This document shows positions 1-8,304 of a stretch of DNA of 64,000 nucleotides, in pieces. Position numbers and translations under genes: made by a program. Below the pieces are notes generated by a model. That model saw nothing but the letters and a program-made list of their open reading frames with translations, did not search any database and was not told the origin of the DNA. This stretch comes from Nocardia higoensis. Lineage in GTDB: Bacteria > Actinomycetota > Actinomycetes > Mycobacteriales > Mycobacteriaceae. The DNA is taken from contig NZ_JADLQN010000001.1 in the NCBI RefSeq assembly GCF_015477835.1, positions 2,542,001 to 2,606,000 of the forward strand. Direction: 5' to 3'. The stretch's first letter is position 1, and each line of letters opens with the position of its first letter.

Positions 1-1
1 C

Positions 2-1093
2 GAGAACATGGAGCTGGGCCATAACATCAGCCATGGTCAATGGGACTGGATGAACGATCCCGAGATCCACTCCGGCACCTGGGAGTGGGATATGACCGGC
101 CCTTCGGCGCAGTGGCGGCGCGCGCACAACTACTCCCATCACACCTACACGAATGTGCTGGGCAAGGACGAGGACCTCGGCTTCGGCATCCTGCGTATGA
201 CCAGGGACGAGCCGTGGCGGCCGATCAATCTGGCGCAGCCGGTGGCCAATCTGATCCTGGCGGCCACCTTCGAGTGGGGCATCGCCTTGCACGACTGGGA
301 CATCGAGAAGCAGCTCTCGAACACTCCGCGTCGGCAGCTCCTCTCACCACCGAACCGGGAATTCGCCCGCAAGATCCGCCGTCAGGTCGCCAAGGATTTC
401 GTCATCTATCCGGCGTTGACCGGACCGGCCTGGAAGTCGACGCTCAAGGCGAACGCCACCGCCAACCTGGTCCGCAATCTCTGGGCATACGCGGTGATCT
501 TCTGCGGGCATTTCCCCGACGGCGCGGAGAAGTTCACCACCGAACAGCTCGAGGGCGAGACGCAGTCCGAGTGGTACCTGCGCCAGATGCTGGGCAGCGC
601 GAATTTCGACGCCGGTCCCGTGATGGCGTTCATGAGCGGCAACCTCTGCTACCAGATCGAGCATCATCTGTTCCCGGATCTGCCGAGCAATCGGTATCCC
701 GAGATCGCCGAGCGGGTGCGCGAACTCTGTGACAAGTACGACCTGCCCTACACCACCGGATCCCTGGGCAAGCAATACCTGCTGGCATTCCGCACCATTC
801 ACAAGCTGGCGCTGCCCGACCGCTTCCTCAAGCGCACCGCCGACGACGCGCCGGAAACCTCGTCCGAGCGCAAATTCGCCGGTATCACGTTGCCGCACAC
901 CGAACGCTGGGGCGAGCACAATCGACTGATCACCGACCCGGTGACCGGACAGCGGCGTGGGCTGCGATCGGCCATCCAGGAAGCCAAGATCGTGCTCGAG
1001 GAGAAGGCGCGCTCCGAAAAGCAGATGCTGCGGGAGAAGAAAGCCGCATTGAAGGAGCTCAAGCGCTCCAGGATGCGCGCCCGCCGCAGCTGA
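2..1093 (+). CDS. Fatty acid (acyl-CoA) desaturase, DesA3-like, 5'-truncated by window edge
   Basis: Membrane di-iron desaturase that would introduce a double bond into long-chain acyl-CoA. The frame is open from base 2 with no start codon. The next gene is a paralogue with about 86 more N-terminal residues, so this gene begins upstream of the window. The visible part keeps three histidine boxes: GHNISHG, HNYSHH and QIEHH, the last followed by LFPDLPSNRY. The residues before the third box are NLCYQ, where the paralogue has NLSHQ, so the outer histidine of that box is replaced by tyrosine. The C-terminus carries a 30-residue lysine/arginine/glutamate-rich helical tail that the paralogue lacks. 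Electrons would come from a separate oxidoreductase, not seen here. Family assignment is firm; substrate and double-bond position are inferred. Confidence 0.9.
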   Translation, partial: ENMELGHNISHGQWDWMNDPEIHSGTWEWDMTGPSAQWRRAHNYSHHTYTNVLGKDEDLGFGILRMTRDEPWRPINLAQPVANLILAATFEWGIALHDWDIEKQLSNTPRRQLLSPPNREFARKIRRQVAKDFVIYPALTGPAWKSTLKANATANLVRNLWAYAVIFCGHFPDGAEKFTTEQLEGETQSEWYLRQMLGSANFDAGPVMAFMSGNLCYQIEHHLFPDLPSNRYPEIAERVRELCDKYDLPYTTGSLGKQYLLAFRTIHKLALPDRFLKRTADDAPETSSERKFAGITLPHTERWGEHNRLITDPVTGQRRGLRSAIQEAKIVLEEKARSEKQMLREKKAALKELKRSRMRARRS

Positions 1094-1119
1094 ATTACCA
1101 TGCCCCGACCGCGAATACA

Positions 1120-1159
1120 ATGCGGGATTTGCCACAGCCGGATGCGGGATCTGCCACAC
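1120..1159 (+). repeat. Two 18-bp direct repeats upstream of the second desaturase
   Basis: Two near-identical units (ATGCGGGATTTGCCACAG at 1120-1137 and ATGCGGGATCTGCCACAC at 1142-1159) are offset by exactly 22 bp, about two helical turns. They lie 45-84 bp before the desaturase start and between the two desaturase genes. This spacing suits a protein binding twice on one face of the DNA. Function is inferred. Confidence 0.55.
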
Positions 1160-1184
1160 ATCCGACAACCTACGCTCTCGTAAC

Positions 1185-1198
1185 TTACGGTACTGTAA
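1185..1198 (+). promoter_or_regulatory. Palindromic operator candidate TTACGGTACTGTAA
   Basis: A 14-bp inverted repeat of the form TTACnGTACnGTAA ends 5 bp before the ATG of the second desaturase. It is AT-richer than its surroundings and has the size and symmetry of TetR-family operators. No regulator gene is adjacent, so the cognate protein is unknown. Confidence 0.5.
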
Positions 1199-1203
1199 CC
1201 ACC

Positions 1204-2454
1204 ATGGCGATCTCGGATGTCAAGGAGTACGCGCACCTCACCGAGGCCGATGTAGAGGCCCTCGGTGCGGAGTTCGACGCGATTCGACGGGAAATCGAAA
1301 GTTCGCGCGGCGAATCGGACGCGCGCTATATCCGCAATGTCATCAGGCTGCAACGTGGCCTCGAGATCAGCGGTCGCGCGGTCCTTTTCGCCAGCCCGCT
1401 GCCGCCCGCGTGGCTGGCAGGCGCGGCATTGCTGGGCGTGGCCAAGATCATCGAGAACATGGAGATCGGTCACAATGTGATGCACGGCCAGTGGGACTGG
1501 ATGAACGACCCGGAAATCCATTCCAGCACATGGGAATGGGACAACACCGACCCGTCCAAGCACTGGAAGCACACCCACAACTACCTGCACCACAAGTACA
1601 CGAATGTGCTCGGCATGGACGACGACATCGGCTACGGCCTGCTGCGCGTCACCCGCGACCAGCGCTGGAAGCCGTTCAACCTCGGTAACCCGGTCTACAA
1701 CCTGATCCTGCAGCTGCTGTTCCAGTACGGCGTCGCGATCCAGCATCTGGAACTGGGCAAGGTGGCCACCGGCCGTATCAAGCCCGGCACGCCCGAGCGC
1801 GCGGAATTCGAGCGCAAGCGCTCGGAGGTGCTCGAGAAGGTCGGCAGGCAGGTCCTCAAGGACTACGTGATCTTCCCGGCGCTGACCGGCCCGGCGTTCT
1901 TCTCCACGCTCACCGCGAATATGACCGCGAACGTGATCCGCAATGTCTGGTCCAACGCGATCATCTTCTGCGGCCACTTCCCCGACGGCGCGGAGAAATT
2001 TACCAAGGCGGATGTGGACAACGAGAGCCGCTCCGAGTGGTACCTGCGCCAGATGCTGGGCAGCGCCAATATCTCCGGCGGCAAGCTGATGCATTTCATG
2101 TCGGGCAACTTGAGCCATCAGATCGAGCACCACCTGTTTCCCGATCTGCCGAGCAACCGGTACGCCGACATCGCGGTGCGGGTGCGCGAACTGTGCGACA
2201 AGTACGACCTGCCCTATACGACCGGCTCGTTCCCGGTGCAGTACTTCAAGGCCTGGCGCACCATCGTCAAGTTGTCGCTGCCGAACAAATACCTGCGTCA
2301 CACCGCCGACGACGCCCCCGAGACCGCCTCGGAGCGCCGCTTCCACGGTGCGACCGCGCCCACCTACGACCCGGTGACCGGCAGACGGCAGGGTCTTCGC
2401 ACCGCACTGGCCAAGCAGGGCCGCCGGTTCGCTCGGCGCTTCGCACCGGCCTGA
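1204..2454 (+). CDS. Fatty acid (acyl-CoA) desaturase, DesA3-like
   Basis: Full-length (416 residues) integral-membrane acyl desaturase, paralogous to the truncated gene just upstream. Histidine boxes are at H90-x3-H94 (GHNVMH), H125-x3-HH130 (HNYLHH) and H305-x3-HH310 (HQIEHH), the arrangement expected of a di-iron centre. A hydrophobic segment at about 60-82 precedes the first box. The ATG at 1204 is preferred because the conserved N-terminus begins there and a palindromic operator sits immediately before it; the longer frame to 1120 would run through the direct repeats. In mycobacteria DesA3 makes oleoyl-CoA with a partner oxidoreductase; the same role here is inferred. bluB starts 37 bp downstream and may be co-transcribed. 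Confidence 0.92.
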   Translation: MAISDVKEYAHLTEADVEALGAEFDAIRREIESSRGESDARYIRNVIRLQRGLEISGRAVLFASPLPPAWLAGAALLGVAKIIENMEIGHNVMHGQWDWMNDPEIHSSTWEWDNTDPSKHWKHTHNYLHHKYTNVLGMDDDIGYGLLRVTRDQRWKPFNLGNPVYNLILQLLFQYGVAIQHLELGKVATGRIKPGTPERAEFERKRSEVLEKVGRQVLKDYVIFPALTGPAFFSTLTANMTANVIRNVWSNAIIFCGHFPDGAEKFTKADVDNESRSEWYLRQMLGSANISGGKLMHFMSGNLSHQIEHHLFPDLPSNRYADIAVRVRELCDKYDLPYTTGSFPVQYFKAWRTIVKLSLPNKYLRHTADDAPETASERRFHGATAPTYDPVTGRRQGLRTALAKQGRRFARRFAPA

Positions 2455-2491
2455 ACCGCACCGAACGCAGCACGCGCGTCGGCGTCCCTGG

Positions 2492-3193
2492 TTGACTGAG
2501 ACGGTGAACCAGGATCAAGTCGGCCTGTACGAGGCCATTCGGACGCGGCGCGACGTGCGCGCGGAATTCACCGGCGAGGTCGTCGACGACGCGGTGCTGT
2601 GGCGGCTTCTCGAGGCCGCGCACCGCGCCCCCAGCGTCGGCAATTCCCAGCCGTGGGATTTCGTCGTCGTGCGCGACCCGGCGACATTGCGGCGGTTCGC
2701 CGACCACGTGGCGGAAAAGCGGGTCGCGTTCCGCGATGCGCTCCCGCCGGAGCGCGCCGCCACCTTCGAACCGATCAAGATCGAGGGCATCGTCGAGAGC
2801 GGCACCGGCGTCGTGGTCACCTACGACCACGAGCGGGGCGGTCCCCAGGTGCTCGGCCGGGCCACCGTCCCGGAAACCGGCATCTTCTCCACCGTGCTGG
2901 CCATCCAGAACCTGTGGCTGGCCGCCACCGCCGAAAAGATCGGCGTCGGCTGGGTGTCGTTCTACGACGCCGACTACCTGTCCGATCTGGTCGGCCTTCC
3001 CGAGGGCATCCGGCCGGTCGCCTGGCTGTGCGTGGGGCCGGTACGGGAGTTCCAGACCGTGCCCGATCTGGAACGCTTCGGCTGGCGCAGCGGCAGGCCG
3101 CTCACCGAGGCCATCCACCACGAGAAGTTCGGGACAGGCCTCGGCGCGTCGGCCGCCGGAGCGGAGATCGTTGCGCCGGAGACACATTCCTGA
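2492..3193 (+). CDS. bluB: 5,6-dimethylbenzimidazole synthase BluB
   Basis: Flavin-destructase of the nitroreductase fold. It converts reduced FMN and oxygen into 5,6-dimethylbenzimidazole, the lower ligand of vitamin B12. The 233-residue protein has the BluB N-terminal signature (TRRDVRAEF), the FMN-binding APSVGNSQPW segment and the characteristic KRVAFRDALPPE stretch that separates BluB from ordinary nitroreductases. The start is TTG at 2492; GTG at 2504 is an in-frame alternative. No other cobalamin gene and no B12 riboswitch is seen nearby, so the gene stands apart from its pathway, next to two desaturases. Assignment rests on motifs and is strong; the operon link to the desaturase is inferred from the 37-bp gap. 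Confidence 0.88.
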   Translation: MTETVNQDQVGLYEAIRTRRDVRAEFTGEVVDDAVLWRLLEAAHRAPSVGNSQPWDFVVVRDPATLRRFADHVAEKRVAFRDALPPERAATFEPIKIEGIVESGTGVVVTYDHERGGPQVLGRATVPETGIFSTVLAIQNLWLAATAEKIGVGWVSFYDADYLSDLVGLPEGIRPVAWLCVGPVREFQTVPDLERFGWRSGRPLTEAIHHEKFGTGLGASAAGAEIVAPETHS

Positions 3194-3316
3194 CCTGTGG
3201 CGCGCCGCGGCTGGATCGGCGGGCGTTCTGGGCCGAATGCGTCCCGACCGTGAGAACGGCCCGGGCGCCGCACTCCCGTCTCCCGCCCGCCGGTCAACCT
3301 GCCGAGGAGCGGACGC

Positions 3317-4609
3317 TCAGACGGCTTCGAGTACCGCCGACGCCCCGATCCCGCCGGCCGCGCAGATGCCCAGCAGGGCGGTCTGCTTACCGGTGCGAGC
3401 GAGTTCGTTGGCCATCGTGATCACCATGCGGGCGCCGGTCGCGCCGAAGGGGTGACCGAGGCTGACCGAGCCGCCGTGGACATTGAGCTTGTCCGGATCG
3501 ATCGCACCGACAGCGGTGTCGCGATCGAGGCGGGTCGCGGCCCACCGTTCGTCGGCCAGGGCCCGAACCACCGACAGCGTCTGGGCGGCGAAAGCCTCGT
3601 GGATGTCCACGAAATCGATGTCGGCGAGGGTCAGGCCGGCTTTGTCCAGAGCGCGGGGCATGGACACGGCCGGGCCGATGAGCACCTGGTCGGTGGGGTC
3701 GACGCTGACGTAACTCCAGGAACGGAACGCCGCAAGCGGCTTGTAGCCCAGTTCCCCGGCTTTCTGCTCGCTCATGAGCAGGACCGCGGCGGCGCCGTCG
3801 GTGAGCGGGCTGGCATTGCCCGCGGTGACAGTGCCGTTCGCGGCGAAGACGGGCTTCAGCTTCGCCAGCTTCTCCAGGGTGGTGTCGGCCCGCACGAGAC
3901 CGTCGCGGGCGACCTCCGTGCCTTCGGGGGTGCGGACCCGCAGCACCTCGTCGTCGAAGCGGCCGGAGTCGATGGCCGCGGCGGCGCGGTGGTGCGAGCG
4001 CAGGGCGAACTCGTCCTGCTCGGCGCGGCCGACGCCGTGGATGCCCGCCATCTTCTCGGCCGACTCCCCCATCACCTCGCCGGTGGTGCGTTCGGCGATC
4101 TCGGGCCTGCGGGGCAGGATGTCGGTGAACGGCGCGAGCTGAGCGGCCGCGGAGAGGTAGTCCCTGAGCTTCGGCTTGCCCAGTGCCAGCGGGGCTCCCG
4201 CGTGGACGAGCTTCTGCGGCAGCTTGATCTCGGCGTTGGAGGTGGAGTCGCTGCCGCCGGCGATCATGACGTCGTATTCGCCGCGCTCGATGGCCGCCGC
4301 CGCGGTGGTCACCGCCTGCAGGCCCGACGCGCAGGCGCGGGTGACCGTGTGGCCCTCACAGCCCGGGTCCAGTTTCAGGTCGAGAGCGATCTCGCGGGCG
4401 ATATTGGGGGCTGCGCTGGGCAGGATCACCCCGCCCCACACGATGGACTGCACGTCCGTGCCCGGCAGGCCCGTGCGCTCGAGCAGGCCGCGCACGGCGG
4501 CGTCGGCGAGAGCGATGGAGTCCATCGTGGTGAAGTCGGTGAACGCTCGCACGAAGGGCGTACGCGCACCACCGACGATCACGGCGCGCCGAGCAGCCTT
4601 GGCAGCCAT
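3317..4609 (-). CDS. Acetyl-CoA C-acyltransferase (thiolase), FadI/FadA type
   Basis: Cytosolic thiolase of 430 residues that cleaves 3-ketoacyl-CoA with CoA, the last step of beta-oxidation, or runs in reverse. Catalytic residues are visible: nucleophile Cys93 in TRACASG, His337 in DIHEAFAAQ, His386 in GHPFGATG and Cys416 in GICAAGG. Length and the early RTPFVRAF segment fit the FadI-like branch rather than short biosynthetic thiolases. It converges on bluB (123-bp gap) and starts 148 bp from the end of hpf, from which a strong terminator separates it, so it is probably monocistronic. Chain-length preference cannot be read from the sequence. Confidence 0.92.
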   Translation of the reverse strand: MAAKAARRAVIVGGARTPFVRAFTDFTTMDSIALADAAVRGLLERTGLPGTDVQSIVWGGVILPSAAPNIAREIALDLKLDPGCEGHTVTRACASGLQAVTTAAAAIERGEYDVMIAGGSDSTSNAEIKLPQKLVHAGAPLALGKPKLRDYLSAAAQLAPFTDILPRRPEIAERTTGEVMGESAEKMAGIHGVGRAEQDEFALRSHHRAAAAIDSGRFDDEVLRVRTPEGTEVARDGLVRADTTLEKLAKLKPVFAANGTVTAGNASPLTDGAAAVLLMSEQKAGELGYKPLAAFRSWSYVSVDPTDQVLIGPAVSMPRALDKAGLTLADIDFVDIHEAFAAQTLSVVRALADERWAATRLDRDTAVGAIDPDKLNVHGGSVSLGHPFGATGARMVITMANELARTGKQTALLGICAAGGIGASAVLEAV

Positions 4610-4714
4610 AGGAGTTCCTCTCCCCGCGGGTTCAGCTCTACCTCGAACTTACTGGGCGGTCAGGAATTTGGCCAGGGGTCGCGCCGCGCAACCGGAGCCG
4701 GGCTCACGCAGGCC

Positions 4715-4750
4715 GACGGCCCGTCGCCGTGTTCGTGGCGACGGGCCGTC
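4715..4750 (-). terminator. Hairpin terminator after hpf
   Basis: Perfect 14-bp stem (GACGGCCCGTCGCC at 4715-4728 pairing with 4737-4750) and an 8-nt loop. It lies 11 bp past the hpf stop and ahead of the thiolase promoter. There is no U tract, as is common in high-GC actinobacteria. Confidence 0.8.
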
Positions 4751-4760
4751 GAGAGCTGTC

Positions 4761-5501
4761 CTACGCGAGCCTGATCAGGCCGTAGTCGTAGGCGTGGCGA
4801 CGGTAGACCACCGAAGGACGGTCGGTCTCCTTGTCGTGGAAGAGGAAGAAATCGTGCCCGACGAGTTCCATCTGGTAGAGCGCGTCGTCGACGGTCATCG
4901 GTGTGGCGGTGTGGACCTTGGTACGCACGATGTGGCCCGGCCCGAGGTTCTCGGGCGCTTCGACATCGTGGGCGACATCGTGGGCGTGCGCCGTCTGCCC
5001 GTCCGGACTACGCGTGAACAGCGCGTCGTCGAGCAGGCTGGCGGTGGCCTCGGCGACCGAGAGCGGCGTCTTGTCGCCGTGGTGCACGCGCCTGCGGTCC
5101 TTGGTGCGCCGCAGCCTGCTCTCCAGCTTGTCGGTCACCGACTCGAAGGCCGCGTAGAAGCTGTCCGCGCAGGCCTCGGCCCGGACGATCGGCCCCTTGC
5201 CACGAGCGGTGATCTCCATGCGCTGGCACGCCTTGCGCTGGCGGCGGTTGCGCTCGTGGAACAACTCCACATCGAAGAGGAAGATCGTCGGATCGAAACG
5301 CTCCAGCCGGGAGAGCTTGTCGGACACGTGAATTCGGAAGTGGTCGGGTACTTCCACATTGCGCCCCTTCACCACGATCTCCGCACGGTTGGGCCGTAGC
5401 TGCTCGGCGGATTCGTCTGGTGCCATCGCGGCGGGCGTCGTATCGCGCTCCGGCGCATCGATGGTCGAGGGTTCTTTCACTGAAGGTCGTGAAGACGTCA
5501 C
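4761..5501 (-). CDS. hpf: Long-form ribosome hibernation promoting factor (HPF)
   Basis: A 246-residue ribosome-associated factor that inactivates idle ribosomes by dimerising 70S into 100S particles. The N-terminal S30AE domain (about 37-140: IVVKGRNVEVPDHF then SRLERFDP) is followed by a linker and the long-form C-terminal dimerisation domain (about 190-246, ending in DRPSVVYRRHAYDYGLIRLA). This matches mycobacterial Rv3241c-type proteins. The start is GTG at 5501 with a good Shine-Dalgarno (GGGAGG, 5 nt upstream); the reading frame stays open further upstream, but that extension has no family similarity. A long leader (5502-5737) separates it from comF, consistent with independent stress-dependent transcription. 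Its own terminator follows. Confidence 0.93.
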   Translation of the reverse strand: MTSSRPSVKEPSTIDAPERDTTPAAMAPDESAEQLRPNRAEIVVKGRNVEVPDHFRIHVSDKLSRLERFDPTIFLFDVELFHERNRRQRKACQRMEITARGKGPIVRAEACADSFYAAFESVTDKLESRLRRTKDRRRVHHGDKTPLSVAEATASLLDDALFTRSPDGQTAHAHDVAHDVEAPENLGPGHIVRTKVHTATPMTVDDALYQMELVGHDFFLFHDKETDRPSVVYRRHAYDYGLIRLA

Positions 5502-5737
5502 GCGTACCTCCCGGATCTGGCCGCACCGATCTTTGCGTGTGCGGCGGGGTTGAGCCGTACCGTGGCTGACTGATTCCGGCGATGAGAATTCACGGGCTCC
5601 ATTCGACCCGTTCACGCCGCGAATCACACGGCACGAAGTTTCCGAGGCGCCACCTCCAAACTCCCGGTTCGGGTGTGTGATCGCGACGGTAGTCCGACCA
5701 CGGGAGGTTTGCCACTGTTCACGCAAATTTCCTCGAG

Positions 5738-6382
5738 TCAAGCAACACACGTCACGAAAAAGGCCACCACGGGCAGGCCGGAAGCCCGCAGCACCCGCAC
5801 CGACTCGGCCGCGGTCGCGCCGGTCGTGAGCACGTCGTCCACCACCACGACCTCGCATTTCGCGCTCCAGCCCGCCCGCGCGCGGGTGCCCGGCGCCAGC
5901 GATACCCGGCCCCGCAGATTGTGCCTGCGCTCACCCGGCGACAGGCCCACCGAGTCGTGTACCCCGCGCCACACACGCAGCATCGGAATCGTGCGGCAAT
6001 CTCGCAGCCATCCGGTCGCAATACCGGCGACACGAACCACCGGATCTCCCCCGCGCACACGGGCGGACGCGGATCGGCTGGGCGCGGGCACCAGCAGCAG
6101 CGGCCGCCCCGGCGTGCGCAACCGGGCCAGTCCGCGGGCCAGCGCGAGACCGAGCGGCCGCGCCAGATCGCGGCGGCCGCGCTCCTTGATCGCCAGGACC
6201 GCCGAACGCGCGGGGCCGGTGTAGGGCGCCAGCGCCCAGCACGGGACACCGGGATCGGTCCGGGGACGCACGCGCAGAGGCGGACCGGACAACGCCTCGT
6301 CGCAATCCGCGCACCAAGCCGTGTCCGCGCGGCCGCAACCGCCGCAGGCCGCCGGGAGGATCAGATCCAGCAGGGTTCGCAT
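5738..6382 (-). CDS. ComF-family amidophosphoribosyltransferase-like protein
   Basis: A 214-residue protein of the ComF/GntX family. It has an N-terminal four-cysteine zinc ribbon (Cys13, 16, 24, 27) and a C-terminal type I phosphoribosyltransferase domain with the PRPP-binding loop VVVVDDVLTTGAT (about 178-190). In naturally competent bacteria ComF helps take up single-stranded DNA; in actinobacteria the role is unknown. The gene holds the position of mycobacterial Rv3242c, between hpf and lpqB. The start at ATG 6382 lacks a clear ribosome-binding site but fits the zinc ribbon; the frame stays open far upstream over lpqB, and I treat that as a shadow. Confidence 0.85.
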   Translation of the reverse strand: MRTLLDLILPAACGGCGRADTAWCADCDEALSGPPLRVRPRTDPGVPCWALAPYTGPARSAVLAIKERGRRDLARPLGLALARGLARLRTPGRPLLLVPAPSRSASARVRGGDPVVRVAGIATGWLRDCRTIPMLRVWRGVHDSVGLSPGERRHNLRGRVSLAPGTRARAGWSAKCEVVVVDDVLTTGATAAESVRVLRASGLPVVAFFVTCVA

Positions 6383-6427
6383 GGGCCGAGTGTGCGCGCA
6401 CCCCGGCGTCCGAACGACCGGCGAGCA

Positions 6428-6466
6428 CCGGGTTGTCCACAGCCGCAGCGGTTGTGGACAACCCGG
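6428..6466 (-). terminator. Hairpin after lpqB built from two inverted DnaA-box sequences
   Basis: Perfect 14-bp stem (6428-6441 with 6453-6466) around an 11-nt loop, 27 bp past the lpqB stop, so it likely terminates the mtrA-mtrB-lpqB transcript. Each arm contains TTGTCCACA (6433-6441, and inverted at 6453-6461), the actinobacterial DnaA-box consensus. Terminator use is likely; DnaA binding is a hypothesis. Confidence 0.7.
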
Positions 6467-6492
6467 CCCGTCCCGAAAGCTCGGCCGGGAGG

Positions 6493-8304
6493 TCAGCCGG
6501 GCAGTACCGGGGTGGCGTCGTTGCCGACCAGGCCGGGCACGTCGGTCCAGTAGGTCGGCTCGCCGGCACTGCCGGTCAGTTGCAGCACCCCGCGCGCGTC
6601 GGCGACATACTGGGCGCTCGCGGCGGCGGCGACCACACGCACCGGCGGAGTCAGGTTCGGCGAGGTGACCGGACGCCACTCCGAGCCGTCGATGCGCACG
6701 GTGGACACCGGGTCGATATTGCCCTCCCTGGCGATCAGCAGGGTGTCCCCACCGACCCAGCTCAGCGACACCGCGCTGCTGCTCAGGCCGACCGCGACCG
6801 GGACCGGCGTGGTCAACGCGTAGCCGCCGTCGGGGCGGCGTTCGATCAACGCCACGTAGACCTTGCCGTCGGCGATGAGGGCCGCGCGGACGCCGGTACG
6901 GGAGATGCGCAGTTCGGTGATCGGCATCCGCAGCGTCGGCCCGGACGGGTCGGAGGTCAACCCGCTGATGTCCACACCCTGCCTGGACACGGTGTTGGTG
7001 GCGCTGTCGCGCACCGCCCTGATCACCTGCGTGCCGTCGATCACCGCCCATGCCGCGCTGCCGTCGGCGTTCCAGGAGGGCCGTGAGATGGTCGTGCCCT
7101 CGGCGACCGGAATGGCCGTACCGCCGTAGGTGCCCACCATCAGCGTGCGCTGCGGCTCGGGCGCCGGGCGGCCCGCGTCGGCGACCGCCGCGACGAGTTG
7201 GCCATCCGGGGACAGCGCCGCCGAGCGCAGATTGTCGACCGTGCCGAAGTAGCCGGGGACGTCGACCACCCCGCCGTCGGTGACCTGTGCCAACGTGCCG
7301 CCGCGCAGAGCGTGCAAGCCGGTGCGATCGGCCGCGCGCACCGACGGGTCGAGGTAGTCGACGTCGCCCACCGTCCAGCCGGCGACCGCGAAACGGGAGT
7401 CGAGCGGCTGCCCGTCGGCCAGCAGGATGTAGGGCCCGGGAATGTCGGCCTTGGACAAGGTGAGCACGACCTGCCCGGCCAGCATCTCCTTGTCGCGCTG
7501 ATTCAGCTCGCTCGCGCCCGCGAAGTCGATGCGCACGCCGCCGAGCCCGAGCCCGACGTCCTGCGGGTCGCCGTTGGCCTTGGTGATCGGGCCGCGCAGC
7601 GTGACCGGCGGCGCCAGCCGATTGCGGACCACCGGCGCCAGCGTGTCGTTCGGCCCCTCGATGAGCAATCCGAGCAGCCGTTGGGTCAGCTGGTTCTTCG
7701 GCACCGAGAGCCAACGCAGGTCCGGAACCGCCGCGGTGCCGGCCTGATCGGCGAAATACAGCACGTACCGGCGATAGGACTTGGCGAACGCGGCGGTGTC
7801 CATGACCACGCCCGGTGGCAGGGACTCGATGCGCCATTCGCCGTCGACCTTGACCAACTCGATCTTGTTCTCGAGCGTCGGCTCGGTGACCGCGCTGTAC
7901 GCGCCGTCGGCGGACAGCTCGGCGACCCGCTGGGCGCGGATCCGGTAGACGGCCCGCTCGCCCTCGCGCGATTCCAGCAGGGTGTCGGGACGTTCCACGA
8001 TGGTGGTACTCACCGTGTCGTCCCATTGCGCCGACGCCGCCGGGGTCATGTACTGGCGGGCGGCCAGATGCCGGTTGGCCGGGTCGGCGGTGGCCGCCAG
8101 GAAATCGCGCAGCAGCAGATCAGGGTCGCGGCCGGAGATCGGCGGGGTCGGCCCCTCGGCAGCGGGCTCCCGGTCGATGGTGCGCAGCGCCTGCGGGGCA
8201 GAGGATGCCGGCAGGCTCGCGCAGCCGGTCGACACCATCGCCACGATGAGCAACAACGCGGAGAGCCAGGTACGACCGGAGGACCGGACAGCGCGCATCG
8301 TCAT
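6493..8304 (-). CDS. lpqB: Lipoprotein LpqB
   Basis: Secreted lipoprotein that binds the sensor MtrB extracellularly and modulates MtrAB signalling in mycobacteria. The 603-residue precursor has a basic start, a hydrophobic core (about 13-24) and a lipobox ending STGC with lipidated Cys28. Then come the N-terminal LpqB/GerMN-type domain (about 45-310) and a C-terminal beta-propeller-like region of WD-type repeats (about 330-600). It is the last gene of mtrA-mtrB-lpqB: its ATG overlaps the mtrB stop (ATGA), with GGAGG 9 nt upstream. Gene order and motifs make this a firm call. Confidence 0.95.
   Translation of the reverse strand: MTMRAVRSSGRTWLSALLLIVAMVSTGCASLPASSAPQALRTIDREPAAEGPTPPISGRDPDLLLRDFLAATADPANRHLAARQYMTPAASAQWDDTVSTTIVERPDTLLESREGERAVYRIRAQRVAELSADGAYSAVTEPTLENKIELVKVDGEWRIESLPPGVVMDTAAFAKSYRRYVLYFADQAGTAAVPDLRWLSVPKNQLTQRLLGLLIEGPNDTLAPVVRNRLAPPVTLRGPITKANGDPQDVGLGLGGVRIDFAGASELNQRDKEMLAGQVVLTLSKADIPGPYILLADGQPLDSRFAVAGWTVGDVDYLDPSVRAADRTGLHALRGGTLAQVTDGGVVDVPGYFGTVDNLRSAALSPDGQLVAAVADAGRPAPEPQRTLMVGTYGGTAIPVAEGTTISRPSWNADGSAAWAVIDGTQVIRAVRDSATNTVSRQGVDISGLTSDPSGPTLRMPITELRISRTGVRAALIADGKVYVALIERRPDGGYALTTPVPVAVGLSSSAVSLSWVGGDTLLIAREGNIDPVSTVRIDGSEWRPVTSPNLTPPVRVVAAAASAQYVADARGVLQLTGSAGEPTYWTDVPGLVGNDATPVLPG

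Noticed and set aside
5738-8026. A 762-codon open minus-strand frame over comF and lpqB
   Set aside because: Only the last 214 codons match a family (ComF). The rest is antiphase to lpqB, which has clear domain content, so the long frame is a high-GC shadow.
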